From Pseudomonas sp. RC10 (GTDB lineage: Bacteria; Pseudomonadota; Gammaproteobacteria; Pseudomonadales; Pseudomonadaceae): DNA of 64,000 bases. The position numbers and the translations under genes are program-made. The notes below the pieces were generated by a model, which searched no databases, was not told the DNA's origin, and saw nothing but the letters and a program-made list of their open reading frames with translations. Positions 1 through 8,777 of the stretch are shown piece by piece; position 1 is the first letter of the stretch, and each line of letters opens with the position of its first letter. Where the stretch lies: positions 3,410,001-3,474,000 of the forward strand of contig NZ_CP151650.1 of NCBI RefSeq assembly GCF_038397775.1. The letters are read 5' to 3'.

Positions 1-703
1 GCGGAGACATCATCACCGTGATCGACACGCCATGAATATTGACCGGTCGGCTCAAATTGACGATTTTTGCCTTGGCCGCCACTGAATTTGGGATCACCAC
101 CATGGTGCCGACCCCGGTCATCAGGTGCGTGGCGCGCCAGTCGATGTCCATGACCTTGCCTTCCATCCCGTCGATGGAGATCGCGTCGTCCACCTGATAG
201 GGCTTGGTGGTGTTGAGGATGATTCCGGAAAACACGTCGCTCAGTGTGCTCTGCAACGCGAGGCCGACGATGATCGCCATCGCCCCGGAGGTCGCCAGAA
301 GCCCCTTCACGGGCAGCTGCAGCACGTAGCCGGCCGCCGCGACGATGGCGATCAGGAAGACCACCGCGCCTATGACCTCCTGCAACAGTCGCCCGCTGTG
401 GCCAACGCGGCCGGTTAACAGCAAGCCCAGCAGAACGGTGAGGGTGCGCGCCGCATACATCCACCAGACGATGGCCAGCGCGGTGGCGGCGAATTGCATG
501 GCGCTGTTGTCGGGCCAGGCAGGCGCTTCCAGTGGGCTCACGCCTGCGCTGGCGATCACCAGGCTGTAGGCCACGAAACCCATGAGGCGGATGCCGATCC
601 GGGTCAACCGGTTGCGGTCGGCCAGCAGGTGCCAGGCCGCGACATCTGCCAAAAGCAGAAGCAGGCTCCAGGCCAGCGAATAATGAGGAGCGTCTGAGGG
701 CAT
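1..703 (-). CDS. MscS-family mechanosensitive channel (3' end outside window)
   Basis: Reading the minus strand from an ATG at 703 gives an open frame to the left edge. It encodes an inner-membrane protein with hydrophobic helices in its first ~110 residues, then the MscS pore helix: a Gly/Ala-rich stretch with AIIVGLALQSTLSDVFSGI near residues 130-150. This is followed by the beta-domain with TTKPYQVDD, GKVMDIDWR and VVIPNSVAA. These are standard MscS features, so the protein probably gates ions or osmolytes during hypo-osmotic shock. The C-terminus is off the window, so a cyclic-nucleotide-binding extension, seen in some Pseudomonas relatives, cannot be excluded. The gene is divergent from the next one; about 200 bp separate them. 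Confidence 0.88.
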   Translation of the reverse strand, partial: MPSDAPHYSLAWSLLLLLADVAAWHLLADRNRLTRIGIRLMGFVAYSLVIASAGVSPLEAPAWPDNSAMQFAATALAIVWWMYAARTLTVLLGLLLTGRVGHSGRLLQEVIGAVVFLIAIVAAAGYVLQLPVKGLLATSGAMAIIVGLALQSTLSDVFSGIILNTTKPYQVDDAISIDGMEGKVMDIDWRATHLMTGVGTMVVIPNSVAAKAKIVNLSRPVNIHGVSITVMMSP

Positions 704-911
704 GAAGGGAATTCCACGGGAGAGGGCACGTCGCCACGACACGCGGGGATGTTAGGGACAGTGATGGCGGGATGTCTATAACCGATCGCTCCCGGAGTCT
801 GCCGTCATCGACCGCCGCAGCTCTGCTTCGAAACAAGCACAGCGCTTCAATCACTGGATCGGCAGGGATCGCACCATCGGCGCTTCTTCTAACCCTGCTT
901 TGAGGCGTCCC

Positions 912-1904
912 ATGCACTCATCCCTGTTTTCGCTCGCCCGTGCCGCTGGCCTGGGCCTTGCGCTGTGCTCGACCCTGGCCAGTGCCCAACCGCCCGCCCA
1001 GCAGAAAACCCAAGTGCCGGGCTATTTCCGGCTGGCGGTGGGGGATTACGAAGTCACGGCGCTGTTCGACGGTTACAACGACCTGTCGCCAAAACTGCTC
1101 AAAGGCCTGCCCCCTGAGCGGATTCGCGCGCTGCTGGCTCGGCGTGCCATCGAAACACCGGGGGTGCAAACCGCCTTCAATGCCTTTCTGATCAACACGG
1201 GAAAGAACCTGATTCTGGTGGACACCGGGGCGGGCCAGTGCATCGGTGAAACGGCGGGCATGCTGACGCGCAACCTCAAGGCGGCGGGCTATGAACCGGA
1301 GCAGGTCGACACGATTTTTCTGACCCACCTGCACCTGGATCACGTCTGTGGCCTGGTCGACGGCAACAAACAGCCGATCTTCGCCAACGCCACGGTGTAC
1401 GCCGCCAAGCCCGAGGCCGATTACTGGCTGGACCCGACGGCGCTGTCCCGCGTGCCGGAACAGGCCAGGGCATTCTTCAAAATCGCGCAGGAATCGACCG
1501 CTCCCTACGTCGCTGCCGGTCGGTTCAAGACGTTCACCCCCGGCGAGTCGCCCATTGCGGAAGTGCACACCACCCTCGAAGCGGGGCACACCCCCGGCAG
1601 CACCACGTACCAGTTCACGTCTCGCGGCCAATCCATTGTCTTCATCGGTGACTTGGTGCATAACCTCGCCGTGCAGTTCGAACACCCGGAAGTCAGCATC
1701 AGTTTTGACGAGAACAGCCAGAACGCGATCGCCAGCCGCGACGCGGTGTTCAGCGAAGCCGCCAGCAAGAAGCGCTGGGTCGCCGCCGCGCACCTGCCGT
1801 TCCCCGGCACCGGGCACATCGAAGCCCTGGGCAAACGCTTCCAGTGGGTGCCTGTGGAATACGGCCCGTATCAGCGCGCTGCCCATGTGCCGCTGATCGA
1901 CTAA
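912..1904 (+). CDS. Periplasmic metallo-beta-lactamase-fold hydrolase, methyl parathion hydrolase-like
   Basis: The protein has 330 residues from ATG 912; a TTG 12 bp upstream is less likely because GAGG lies just before 912. A signal peptide ends near TLASA (residue ~25). The MBL zinc motif THLHLDH is at residues 138-144. Further ligands are AGHTPGST, GDLVHN and a late H in AAHLPFPGTGH. The order, the opening PGYFRLAVGDYEVTALFDG and the spacing resemble methyl parathion hydrolase and its relatives, a family of dinuclear-metal esterases, lactonases and phosphotriesterases. The natural substrate is unknown. An AraC regulator starts 2 bp after the stop codon, which suggests a two-gene operon. 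Confidence 0.85.
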   Translation: MHSSLFSLARAAGLGLALCSTLASAQPPAQQKTQVPGYFRLAVGDYEVTALFDGYNDLSPKLLKGLPPERIRALLARRAIETPGVQTAFNAFLINTGKNLILVDTGAGQCIGETAGMLTRNLKAAGYEPEQVDTIFLTHLHLDHVCGLVDGNKQPIFANATVYAAKPEADYWLDPTALSRVPEQARAFFKIAQESTAPYVAAGRFKTFTPGESPIAEVHTTLEAGHTPGSTTYQFTSRGQSIVFIGDLVHNLAVQFEHPEVSISFDENSQNAIASRDAVFSEAASKKRWVAAAHLPFPGTGHIEALGKRFQWVPVEYGPYQRAAHVPLID

Positions 1905-1905
1905 G

Positions 1906-2865
1906 ATGAGCGCAGTCGCCTGGGCACAGGGAGTGGGCGACTGCACTGGCACCCCTTTACTGACACAGGACTGGCCCTTGAACACTCCCCGGATCATGCA
2001 GCTGAGCGGTGATGCCTTCACCGCTGTGCGCATTCAGCAGGCGACCCCCGACCCTGAAAAGATCATCGACATCCCGTGTGTCGATGCCTTCTCGATCATC
2101 GTTCAGTTGCAGGATTTTGCCGCCCATCGCCTTTGGCGTGGGCGCCGGTTGAGCTACGCCGGTGGCCATCTCCGGGGCTCTGTCGCGTTGCCGTTCATGG
2201 GCGATGAACTGCGCTGTCAGCATCGTTCGTCTTACGACAATCTGCGCGTGACGCTGCCCCGGCAGGCGCTGGACGCGTTGCAGGCCGAGCAGGGCGCCCA
2301 AAAGATCGGCGTGTTCCGCTACGAGCAGGGCGGCGCCGAAGACCCCGTGCTGTATCACCTGGCGCACGCCATGCTCCCGGCGCTGCAACGTCCCGACATG
2401 GCCAATCGTTTGTTTCTCGATCACGTGCTGATGGCGATGAGCAGCCACGCCATCGCCCGCTATGGGCGTGTCGCCCCGGCGTCCGGCAAGCTTCACGCGT
2501 CCCTCACGCCCACCCAATTGGCGATTGCCAAGGAGCTGATCGCTAGCCACCTTGACGGCGATCTGTCGGTCGAGCGCATTGCCCAGGAATGCTCGCTGAC
2601 GCGCAGCCATTTCTCCCGGGCATTCAAACAGGCCACTGGCGTCGCTCCCCACGCCTGGCTGTTGCAGATTCGTGTGGAGCGGGCGCGGGAATTGCTGCGC
2701 GCCATGCCGCCCATGCCGTTGGTTCAGATTGCGCAGCACTGTGGCTTCGCCGATCAGCCGCACTTGACGCGGGTGTTCACCCGATTGACCGGGGAAACAC
2801 CCAGTGCCTGGCGCAGTCGTCAGCGACAGGTGCTGTCAGTGCCGGTCACTGGCGAGCGACAGTGA
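1906..2865 (+). CDS. AraC-family transcriptional regulator
   Basis: The protein has up to 319 residues. Two C-terminal helix-turn-helices are clear: LSVERIAQECSLTRSHFSRAF and VQIAQHCGFADQPHLTRVF. The N-terminal ~200 residues form an AraC-type sensing domain of no recognisable ligand class. The start is uncertain: ATG 1906 directly follows the hydrolase stop, but the folded part appears to begin near ATG 1996 (MQLSGDAF). The gene probably controls the adjacent hydrolase or itself. Its DNA-binding half is strikingly similar to the short AraC protein at 8778. Confidence 0.85.
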   Translation: MSAVAWAQGVGDCTGTPLLTQDWPLNTPRIMQLSGDAFTAVRIQQATPDPEKIIDIPCVDAFSIIVQLQDFAAHRLWRGRRLSYAGGHLRGSVALPFMGDELRCQHRSSYDNLRVTLPRQALDALQAEQGAQKIGVFRYEQGGAEDPVLYHLAHAMLPALQRPDMANRLFLDHVLMAMSSHAIARYGRVAPASGKLHASLTPTQLAIAKELIASHLDGDLSVERIAQECSLTRSHFSRAFKQATGVAPHAWLLQIRVERARELLRAMPPMPLVQIAQHCGFADQPHLTRVFTRLTGETPSAWRSRQRQVLSVPVTGERQ

Positions 2866-2872
2866 CCAACTA

Positions 2873-2888
2873 ATCGTTATCTAACGAT
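2873..2888. promoter_or_regulatory. Short perfect inverted repeat between aracC-type gene and next regulator
   Basis: ATCGTTA and TAACGAT face each other with a 2-bp spacer. A related AACCGTTAG follows about 20 bp later. It sits in the 225-bp interval between the AraC gene and the winged-helix regulator, where the DNA turns AT-rich. It may be an operator or a small terminator stem without a T-tract. The assignment is weak. Confidence 0.3.
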
Positions 2889-3090
2889 CATTAAGCTCAC
2901 CGAGATTCAACAACCGTTAGACGGATGAATTACAAGTTCCTACCCCTACGGATAATATCGGTTAATGTTTTTTACTGATTAGATGTTCACTGACTAAAAA
3001 TGGATCGGCGACGTTGTTCGAGTACGGGAGCCCGATGGCCTCGTTCACGTTCGACGCATTCAGGGCGTGCGAATCCACTCTAAGGACTGC

Positions 3091-4653
3091 GTGAATAAGA
3101 TGATAAGTCTCGGTCAGGCTACTGTGTCCCTGGACCTCAGGGACGTTTTCAAAGACGGCGTTGCCCTGCGCATTGGCACCCGCGCGTTCGATATTCTGGA
3201 AATGCTGATTCGCCATCAGGGGCAACTGGTCAGCAAGGAACAGATACTTCAGCACGTGTGGCCCGACACGATCGTTGAGGAAAATAACTTGCAGGTGCAC
3301 ATTTCGGCGCTGCGCAAGGCGCTGGGCGCTGACCGCGACCTGATTCGCACGATCCCCGGTCGTGGCTACCTGTTATTGGGCGGCGAGGGTGCCTGGCCTG
3401 ACGCCACCTTGCAGGACCCGTTGCCCAAGGCGCGGGAAACAGCCTCGGGATGGGGACCATCAAGCGCCAGGCATCGGCTGCCCGCGAGCGTCGATCTGGT
3501 GGGGCGCGAGGCGTTGCTGGACGAGGTGGAGGCGGTTTTGAACGACGGCCACGCGTTGGTCACCCTGATCGGGCCGGGGGGCGTGGGCAAGACCAGTCTG
3601 GCGGTGGTGCTCGGCCAGCAGCGTATCGACCGCGAGGCAATGCCGGTGTGTTTCGTGCCGCTGGCCGAGTTGCAACGGGGCGATCGGCTGTGCGAAGTGC
3701 TGGCGGCCGCGTTGGGCGTTGAGCCCGTCGAGGGTGAGCCGCTGGCGGCGAGCATATGCCAACACGTTGTTCGCCATCCGGGCCTGATTATCCTCGACAA
3801 CTGTGAGCACCTCATCGACGAGATCGCCGGGCTGGTCGAGGCCGTGTTACGGGGCGCGCCGTGTGCACGGCTGCTGGCCACCAGTCGTGAGCCCCTGCGG
3901 ATTGCCGGCGAACGCAGCGTGCAAGTACCCCCGCTCACGGCGCCCGCACCGGACGCCAGCCGCGAAAACGTGTTGCAAAGCACCTCCGCTCAGCTGTTTC
4001 TGCGGCATTGGCGGGCACTGGACTGCCACATGGGCGGCAGCGGCGACACCGAACTGGACGATTACAGCGTCGAGCTGGTGGGTGAGGTCTGCCGGCGTCT
4101 GGACGGTATGCCATTGGCGCTGGAAATGGCGGCGGCACGGGCCACGGCACTGGGTCTTTATCAACTGGTCGCCAGTCTGGACGACAGCGTTCATCTGCTG
4201 ACCGCGAGCCTGCGTACCGCGCCGCCACGGCAACAAACGCTGCATGCGTCGCTGGCCTGGAGCTATCGTTTGCTGAGCCGGGACGAACGTGCGGTGCTCA
4301 GGCTGCTCGCCGATCTGGACGGCCCGTTCACGCTGGATCAGGCGTGCCATGCCTTGCAGTGCGCGACGCTCGCCCGGGCGTGCATCATGGATTGCATGGT
4401 GAGGCTGGCGACCAAGTCGTTGTTGGTGGTGTCGGCCCAAGGACCGTTCCGTTTTTATTGCATGCTGGCGGCAACGCGGGCCTGCCTGCGGGTGGTTCAG
4501 ACCCAGGAAATCGCTGGCGAAACCCTCAGGCTCGACCCGCGCTACCGTGTTCCCGCCGCTGCACAGGGCGATATCCAACCGCTCAGGGCTGTTCCGTTGG
4601 GTCCCGACGGGTATCATCCTCAGGCACACAGAGCACTGGCGTTGAGCCGCTGA
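3091..4653 (+). CDS. Winged-helix / NB-ARC-like ATPase transcriptional regulator, C-terminally short
   Basis: A GTG at 3091, preceded by AAGGA, gives ~520 residues; ATG 3100 is an alternative. Residues ~10-100 form an OmpR/PhoB-type winged helix with RAFDILEMLIRHQGQLVSKE and RTIPGRGYLL. A STAND-type ATPase follows, with Walker A GPGGVGKTS and Walker B LIILDNCEHL, then ATSREPL and GMPLALEMAAARA. Family members usually carry several hundred further residues of TPR-like sensor. Here the protein stops ~60 residues after the ATPase core with low-complexity sequence, so the sensor region is missing. The next gene, a response regulator, starts 14 bp downstream, suggesting co-transcription. Confidence 0.8.
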   Translation: MNKMISLGQATVSLDLRDVFKDGVALRIGTRAFDILEMLIRHQGQLVSKEQILQHVWPDTIVEENNLQVHISALRKALGADRDLIRTIPGRGYLLLGGEGAWPDATLQDPLPKARETASGWGPSSARHRLPASVDLVGREALLDEVEAVLNDGHALVTLIGPGGVGKTSLAVVLGQQRIDREAMPVCFVPLAELQRGDRLCEVLAAALGVEPVEGEPLAASICQHVVRHPGLIILDNCEHLIDEIAGLVEAVLRGAPCARLLATSREPLRIAGERSVQVPPLTAPAPDASRENVLQSTSAQLFLRHWRALDCHMGGSGDTELDDYSVELVGEVCRRLDGMPLALEMAAARATALGLYQLVASLDDSVHLLTASLRTAPPRQQTLHASLAWSYRLLSRDERAVLRLLADLDGPFTLDQACHALQCATLARACIMDCMVRLATKSLLVVSAQGPFRFYCMLAATRACLRVVQTQEIAGETLRLDPRYRVPAAAQGDIQPLRAVPLGPDGYHPQAHRALALSR

Positions 4654-4667
4654 AGACGGAAGAGTTT

Positions 4668-5285
4668 ATGAATGCGACACCCCGGGTCTATGTGGTCGAT
4701 GACGACGCCGCCATCCGTACCGCGCTGCAGCGCTTGTTGAATTCGGAGGACATCGCGTGCAGCGCCTTCGACAGCGCCGCCGCCTTTTTGGCGCACCCGC
4801 TCGATGAAGCCCCGACCTGTCTGTTGCTCGACGTCAATCTCGCCCACGGCACGGGTTTCGATTTGCAGGATGAATTGCAGGTGCGCGGCCTGCATTTTCC
4901 GATCATCTTCATGACCGGCTACGGCACCATCGCCATGTCGGTCAAGGCCATCAAAGCCGGGGCCCATGAGTTCCTGACCAAGCCATTCGAACCGGAGCAC
5001 CTCCTGGACCTGGTGCGCGAAGCGCTGTCCGCCGACGCACGCAACCTGTCGGAACGCCGCCTGACGTTTAACGTGCGCGACCGTTTCAATCACCTGACGC
5101 CCCGTGAACGACAAGTCATGGGTTTATTGATCACCGGCAAAATGAATAAACAGATCGCTGTCGAATTGGGCACCAGCGAAGTGACCGCCAAAGTTCACAA
5201 AAAACATGTCATGGCAAAAATGAACGCACGCAATGTCATCGAACTTTTGAAGATGCACGAGCGGCTCGGTGTCATGACGCAATGA
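4668..5285 (+). CDS. FixJ/NarL-type response regulator
   Basis: The protein has 205 residues; ATG 4668 has a good GGAAGAG site. The receiver domain has the acidic cluster VDDDAA, phospho-acceptor D55 (CLLLDVNLAHG), the switch threonine in FMTGYG and the conserved lysine in FLTKPFEP. After a short linker a LuxR-type helix-turn-helix follows (LTPRERQVMGLLITGKMNKQIA, with a VTAKVHKKHVMAKM recognition helix). The domain order is that of FixJ/TodT-like regulators. The partner is very likely the histidine kinase encoded at 5490, on the same strand after a 204-bp gap. That gap contains a quasi-palindrome around TTCAGTAGTTTGAA that could be regulatory. Confidence 0.93.
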   Translation: MNATPRVYVVDDDAAIRTALQRLLNSEDIACSAFDSAAAFLAHPLDEAPTCLLLDVNLAHGTGFDLQDELQVRGLHFPIIFMTGYGTIAMSVKAIKAGAHEFLTKPFEPEHLLDLVREALSADARNLSERRLTFNVRDRFNHLTPRERQVMGLLITGKMNKQIAVELGTSEVTAKVHKKHVMAKMNARNVIELLKMHERLGVMTQ

Positions 5286-5489
5286 CTAACCGCACATTTA
5301 TACATCTTCAGTAGTTTGAAGTTTATATGTCGTGTGACCTGCCAATCGCGTCAACTTTCCGCCCGACAAAGTTGTGCTTATGATTCGCAGGGCCGATGAG
5401 TTCCATGCGGTTGTTTACGCCTGTCGAACTCAGGCACGGTCCGCGGGGCACGATCTGGCCCCTGACGTTGAATCTCACCAAGGGCTTTC

Positions 5490-7781
5490 ATGAGCAGCGT
5501 TTTTGATGCGCCATCAGGCAGGGCTCCCCACGACGCGCTCTTCGGGCCGGAGTGGTGGGGGCAGCTCGTCTGGGAATGGCTGCTCGCCGACGGCGAACTG
5601 AGTCATTTCCGGGTGAGGCTCCCCGACGGCGGAGGTCAGCAGTGGCGCGTGATCAGTGCGGCCGCCGGCGCAAGTGACAATGCCACGCGGCGGCTGGAAC
5701 ATGAGTTTTCCCTCGCGGCCCGGTTGTCGCCCCGGTGGGCGCTGCAACCGCTGGCGCTGTTGTCCGACGCATTGCCCAGCGGCCATGGCCTGCTGCTGGT
5801 GTCGAGCGATCCGGGCGGGCAGCCGCTGCACGAACTGGCCAATCAACCCTTGTCGATCGAACGTTTTCTGCACCTGGCCATCGGCGCCTCGTCTGCTTTG
5901 GTGCATCTTCACGCAGAAGGGCTGCTGCACCGTGACATCAAGCCGTGCAATCTGGTGGAAGGAGCTGATGGCAGTGTGCGGCTGAGCGGATTTGGACTGA
6001 GCGTCGAGGCCCACCCTTCGGGCGCTCTGCCAGTGTCGGATTCAATTTGCGGCACGCTGGCGTACATGTCGCCGGAGCAATCGCGCAGGGTCGAGCGTCA
6101 CGCCGATCAGCGCAGCGACCTTTACTCTCTCGGCATGACGTTTTACGAGTGGTTGGCCGGCCACTTGCCGTTCGAGGCCCGCGACGCCGTCGAATGGGTG
6201 TACTGCCATGTGGCGCGACAGCCACCGGCGCTCAGCCTGTATCGCGGTGACATTCCTCCCGCGCTGTCGGAGCTGGTGCTCAAGTTGCTGGCCAAGAACC
6301 CGGACGACCGTTACCAAAGCACGGCTGATCTGCTGGCAGACCTGCGTTCGTGCAACTGCCAGTGGCAACGGCTTCAGGACATTCCCGCATTGGGCCACGA
6401 CCTGGCGCCGGCGCGCAGTGAAGCGTACCGGCACGCGCTGATCACGCAGGCGCGGCAGCGGGAGGCGATTCTGGCATCTCGCGTCAGTGTCACCATTGCC
6501 GGAGGGCAGGACACGCTCGACCTCGCGTCGGTGATGAAAGCGGCGCAGGCATTGAGTGACGAGACCGAGCAGGATCGCCTGATCGAAATCCTCATGCGCA
6601 CCACCATCTTGCATGCCGGTGCACAGCGAGCGCTGCTGATGCTCGTGAAGAACGAGGCGCCGCTGATCCACGCGATTGGCCGTGACGACGATGGCGGCCT
6701 GCGGATCGAATTGGTGAACCTGACCCCCAGCAAGGCGCACTTGCCCCTGTCGATCCTCTACCGGGTGATGCGTACCCAACAGCGTCTGGTGATCGAGGAT
6801 GTCTCCGCCGACGGCTACTTCGGCGACGATGAATACCTCGACGAGCATCGTGTGCGGTCCGCGTTGTGCCTGCCGTTGCTCAAGCAGCGCCAGGTGATCG
6901 GTGTGCTGTACCTGGAAAACAATCTGGCGCCGGGGGTGTTCACGGCCAACAGAGCCGGGGTGTTGGAGCTCTTGGCCGGGCAGGCGGCCATCTCGCTGGA
7001 GACCGCTCGACTGCATCAGGAACTGATGGCGGAAAACGCTCGCCGACACGACATTGAAACCGCGCTGCGAAACGCCAGGGCCAAACTGGCGAGGGTGTCG
7101 CAAGTCACGGTCATGGGTGAGCTGGCGGCGTCGATTGCCCACGAAATCAACCAGCCGTTGGCGTCGATGGTGTCCAATGCCGCAGCAAGCCTGCGCTGGT
7201 TGAACCGGGAGACCCCGAAGGTCGATGAAGCGCTGTCCGGGCTGCGGGACATCGTGCAGGACGGTCGGCGTGCCGGAGAAATCGTCAATGCCCTGCAGTC
7301 TCTCGCGCGACAAGGTGCGCAGCAGCGACGGCGGCTGTTGATCAACGACGTGATCCGTCACGTCGTGGCGCTGACCGTGGTCGAGGTGGAGCAACACAGA
7401 GTCCTGATGACCAGCCACCTGACCCGCTCACCGTTGCAGGTCTACGGTTGCGAAGTGCAATTGCAGCAGGTGGTGCTGAACTTGATCCTCAACGCGCTGG
7501 ACGCCCTGAGCGCGGGCGACCAGGTGCTCAGACGCCTGTCGATCACCAGCGAAGCGGTGCACGATGATTATCTGGTGGTGAGCGTGGAAGACACCGGCCC
7601 GGGCATCGCCCTTGAGGACATGGATAAGGTGTTCAACGCGTTCTACACCACCAAGGACAAAGGCATGGGCATGGGATTGGCGATCTGCCGCTCCATCGTC
7701 AACGCCCACGGCGGCCAGCTGTACGTCATGCCTGCGCGCTACGGCGGCGCCACGTTCGTCTTCACCCTCCCGGCGGTTTGA
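5490..7781 (+). CDS. Pseudokinase-GAF-histidine kinase hybrid sensor
   Basis: The protein has 763 residues. Residues ~30-290 resemble a Hanks-type Ser/Thr kinase: HRDIKPCN (147-154), GTLAYMSPEQ and SDLYSLGMTFYEWLAG are present. The Mg-binding DFG is GFG (167-169), and no VAIK-type lysine is evident, so catalysis is doubtful. A GAF domain spans ~365-505. Then come a HisKA helix with phosphorylatable H551 (SIAHEINQPLASM), an N box (NLILNALDAL), G1 (DTGPGIA) and G2 (KGMGMGLA), all intact. Full-length relatives carry a large AAA-ATPase/TPR segment between kinase and GAF; that segment is absent here. The protein is soluble, with no membrane helices. It probably phosphorylates the response regulator at 4668. 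Confidence 0.88.
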   Translation: MSSVFDAPSGRAPHDALFGPEWWGQLVWEWLLADGELSHFRVRLPDGGGQQWRVISAAAGASDNATRRLEHEFSLAARLSPRWALQPLALLSDALPSGHGLLLVSSDPGGQPLHELANQPLSIERFLHLAIGASSALVHLHAEGLLHRDIKPCNLVEGADGSVRLSGFGLSVEAHPSGALPVSDSICGTLAYMSPEQSRRVERHADQRSDLYSLGMTFYEWLAGHLPFEARDAVEWVYCHVARQPPALSLYRGDIPPALSELVLKLLAKNPDDRYQSTADLLADLRSCNCQWQRLQDIPALGHDLAPARSEAYRHALITQARQREAILASRVSVTIAGGQDTLDLASVMKAAQALSDETEQDRLIEILMRTTILHAGAQRALLMLVKNEAPLIHAIGRDDDGGLRIELVNLTPSKAHLPLSILYRVMRTQQRLVIEDVSADGYFGDDEYLDEHRVRSALCLPLLKQRQVIGVLYLENNLAPGVFTANRAGVLELLAGQAAISLETARLHQELMAENARRHDIETALRNARAKLARVSQVTVMGELAASIAHEINQPLASMVSNAAASLRWLNRETPKVDEALSGLRDIVQDGRRAGEIVNALQSLARQGAQQRRRLLINDVIRHVVALTVVEVEQHRVLMTSHLTRSPLQVYGCEVQLQQVVLNLILNALDALSAGDQVLRRLSITSEAVHDDYLVVSVEDTGPGIALEDMDKVFNAFYTTKDKGMGMGLAICRSIVNAHGGQLYVMPARYGGATFVFTLPAV

Positions 7782-7800
7782 GCGGCAGACGCAGGCTGCG

Positions 7801-7911
7801 AGCTACGAGCTACGAGCTACGAGCTGCAAGCTGCGAGCTAGAAGCGGCGAACGCTGAACCTGAGACCTCCGCGCACAGCTTGAAGCTTGAAGCTTGCCGC
7901 TTGAAGCTTCA
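7801..7911. repeat. Two heptad repeat arrays between convergent genes
   Basis: Seven tandem heptads of the form AGCTACG/AGCTGCA/AGCTGCG occupy 7801-7849. Five heptads of the form AGCTTGA occupy 7877-7911. The second array reads partly as the complement of the first and overlaps the last codons of the convergent HD-family gene. The transcript could fold into an extended stem and serve as a bidirectional terminator. Similar short AGCT-rich arrays are common between Pseudomonas genes. Confidence 0.7.
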
Positions 7912-8586
7912 ATACGGCCAAGTCGACGCCAGCAACCGTTCGCAGAACCCGCCCGCATTCAGATGGTGGTCATGAAACTCCAGCACGTCGGCGTTGATCG
8001 TGCCGTAGGTGCTTTGCCGTCGGTGCAGTTGTCCCTCGGCCAGCGTATGCAGGAACTTGATCTTGAATCCGGCTTCGCGGGGGAATGCGTTGAGTACGCA
8101 GGCGAGGACACCGGGGCAGAGCGCCTGGCAATGGGTGCCAAGCAAGTCGGTGTCGACGGCCGCCGCCAGCAGCGCTGTCAACGCCGGTTTGTGCGAGGGA
8201 ATGCCGGGGGTGGTGTGCAGGGCGATGGCGTCCCAGACGAGGGCGATGTCATCGCGGGAGCGGCCATAACCTCGCAGGAACTGGGCCGCTGCGTCGGCGC
8301 TGTCCACTTCGAAGCGCTGCTGGGAATGGCGATACAGCGTTGTGACACCGATGCGCAAAAACAGCGCGCTGATGTACAGCAGGTCGGGTTCATAGCGCAG
8401 TTCACGGCCTTGGCCGATCAGACTGGCGAAGACGAACGTGCGGCAGGCGGCGTCGAACATCAGTCCGGACTGGGTCGCCCGCATCAACTCGGTCGCCGCA
8501 CGGGCCATCGCGCTGTCGGGGATCGAGATTCCAGCAACATATCGGGTGGTCACGTGCGTCCCTCGCAACGAACCGGGCTTTGGCAT
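7909..8586 (-). CDS. HD-domain family protein with degenerate catalytic dyad
   Basis: The protein has 225 residues and aligns from memory with the cyanamide-hydratase-like HD phosphohydrolase family. Landmarks are RYVAGISIPDSAMARAATELM, WDAIALHTTPGIPSH, DLLG and FLHTLAEG. The signature HD pair, normally in the context ALFHDLG, reads ALFLRIG here, so both metal-binding residues are replaced. It is likely non-catalytic or altered in function. The gene converges on the histidine kinase gene and stands alone. Nothing in the neighbourhood identifies a pathway. Confidence 0.72.
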   Translation of the reverse strand: MPKPGSLRGTHVTTRYVAGISIPDSAMARAATELMRATQSGLMFDAACRTFVFASLIGQGRELRYEPDLLYISALFLRIGVTTLYRHSQQRFEVDSADAAAQFLRGYGRSRDDIALVWDAIALHTTPGIPSHKPALTALLAAAVDTDLLGTHCQALCPGVLACVLNAFPREAGFKIKFLHTLAEGQLHRRQSTYGTINADVLEFHDHHLNAGGFCERLLASTWPY

Positions 8587-8777
8587 GTTCAGACCTTAAA
8601 CCGCTCGGGCGACAGCGTCTTTGTGCGGCGCCTTAAACGTCCTGAAAGAGTCTGGGTCGGGCTACCTGGCAGGCGCGGATTATTAACCATTCAGAACATT
8701 TAATACCCGGAGAAGGACTTTAAGGCCTCTGCGGACCAGACTCCAGAGACCGCCCCCTGCGACCTGGAGAGCCCGGA

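Noticed and set aside
4344..4667. Longer response regulator start
   Set aside because: The extension overlaps the upstream regulator gene in another frame, while ATG 4668 has a strong ribosome site and starts the receiver domain correctly.
7801..7911. CRISPR array
   Set aside because: The repeats are contiguous 7-mers without unique spacers, and no cas genes are present.
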